Part shown: in pieces, positions 63,126 through 64,000 of the stretch
How positions within the stretch are numbered: the first letter of the stretch is position 1
Layout: every line of letters begins with the position of its first letter
Source of the DNA: Norana najaformis
Taxonomy: Eukaryota > Annelida > Clitellata > Crassiclitellata > Hormogastridae
NCBI GenBank assembly: GCA_964023275.1
Contig: OZ029929.1
Location: 8,445,937 to 8,509,936 of the forward strand
DNA length: 64,000 nt
Reading direction: 5' to 3'
Made by a program: the position numbers and the translations under genes
Notes under the pieces: model-generated
What the model saw: the letters and a program-made list of their open reading frames with translations, nothing else
Database searches by the model: none
Told to the model about the DNA's origin: nothing

Positions 63126-64000
63126 AGTCAGTTGATGACAAGGCCAAATATGAGACAGATATAGACAGAGGACAAGAGAATTCAGTTGATGACAAGCCAA
63201 ATATGAGACAGCTATAGACAGAGGACATGAGAAGTCAGTTGAAGACAAGGCCAAATATGAGACAGATATAGACAGAGGACAAGAGAAGTCAGTTGATGAC
63301 AAGCCAAATATGAGACAGATATAGACAGAGGACAAGAGAAGTCAGTTGATGACAAGCCAAATATGAGACAGCTATAGACAGAGGACATGAGAAGTCAGTT
63401 GAAGACAAGGCCAAATATGAGACAGATATAGACAGAGGACAAGAGAAGTCAGTTGATGACAAGGCCAAATATGAGACAGATATAGACAGAGGACAAGAGA
63501 AGTCAGTTGAAGACAAGGCCAAATATGAGACAGATATAGACAGAGGACATGAGAAGTCAGTTGATGACAAGCCAAATATGAGACAGATATAGACAGAGGA
63601 CATGAGAAGTCAGTTGATGACAAGGCCAAATATGAGACAGATATAGACAGAGGACATGAGAAGTCAGTTGATGACAAGGCCAAATATGAGACAGATATAG
63701 ACAGAGGACATGAGAAGTCAGTTGATGACAAGGCCAAACATGAGACAGATATAGACAGAGGACATGAGAAGTCAGTTGATGACAAGGCCAAATATGAGAC
63801 AGATATAGACAGAGGACATGAGAAGTCAGTTGATGACATGGCCAAATATGAGACAGATATAGACAGAGGACATGAGAAGTCAGTTGATGACAAGGCCAAA
63901 TATGAGACAGATATAGACAGAGGACATGAGAAGTCAGTTGATGACAAGGCCAAACATGAGACAGATATAGACAGAGGACAAGAGAAGTCAGTTGATGACA
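63126..64000 (+). repeat. 54-bp satellite (~16 units, runs off the window)
   Basis: Unit: AGTCAGTTGATGACAAGGCC, AAATATGAGACAGATATAGA, CAGAGGACATGAGA (54 bp; 53 bp where one G of AAGGCC is missing). Variants are GAAGAC for GATGAC, CAAGAG for CATGAG, and AGCTATAG. The minus strand reads as 18-residue repeats (STDFSCPLSISVSYLALS), open because 54 is a multiple of three; 53-bp units shift the frame, arguing against translation. Confidence 0.95.

Noticed and set aside
63093..63953. STDFSCPLSISVSYLALS repeat protein
   Set aside because: 54-bp satellite; units of 53 bp shift the frame, so the periodic frame is not maintained.

Overview
The window is eukaryotic nuclear DNA, most likely from an invertebrate bilaterian animal. 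The evidence is a metazoan-type WH1-plus-CRIB-like coding exon, an LDL-receptor class A exon with a splice donor, L2/CR1-like and RTE-like LINE tails, SINEs, hAT-like and CACTG-ended DNA transposons, many microsatellites and very long tandem arrays. There are no operons, Shine-Dalgarno sites or compact bacterial-style genes. I cannot name the species. Host coding content is very low: a partial 3' exon at 1-1031, one LDLa exon near 56.86-56.99 kb and a few decayed fragments. Nearly all other long reading frames lie inside tandem repeats whose unit length is a multiple of three, or inside triplet-rich tracts.

Layout. 0-1.1 kb: last exon and poly(A) signal of a WH1/CRIB-like gene. 1.37-1.5 kb: a SINE-like element. 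1.6-5.09 kb: about 59 copies of a 59-bp satellite. 5.2-17.95 kb and 20.57-33.36 kb: two copies, roughly 99% identical where I compared them, of a ~12.8-kb direct tandem duplication. Each copy holds three blocks of a 21-bp minisatellite, a 1.75-kb unique insert, a 30-bp array, a 13-bp array, two LINE 3' ends, a hAT-type MITE and a SINE. Exactly between the copies (17.951-20.573 kb) lies a DNA transposon with CACTGGCCAACA ends, ~150-bp inverted repeats and a frameshifted transposase-like gene.

33.4-36.3 kb: unique DNA, a 22-bp array, a decayed LINE, a SINE and pyrimidine-rich DNA. 36.37-40.37 kb: a region bounded by hAT-like inverted ends and near-identical 8-bp flanks, which contains a third, diverged copy of the 21-bp satellite locus. 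40.4-56 kb: simple repeats, short minisatellites and scattered LINE/SINE pieces. 55.9-57 kb: three CTCF-like motifs and the LDLa exon. 57-60.2 kb: a 335-bp direct duplication, a tRNA-derived SINE, the longest L2-like LINE fragment and a 40-bp array. 60.4-64 kb: simple repeats, one promoter-like YY1/NRF1 motif pair and a 54-bp satellite running off the right edge.

No metabolic or regulatory gene system is visible. The main story is genome dynamics: a transposon sits at the exact seam of a large tandem duplication, the trinucleotides on its two sides differ, and each is repeated at the matching outer border. This fits recombination between two transposon insertions, or aberrant transposition, as the origin of the duplication.
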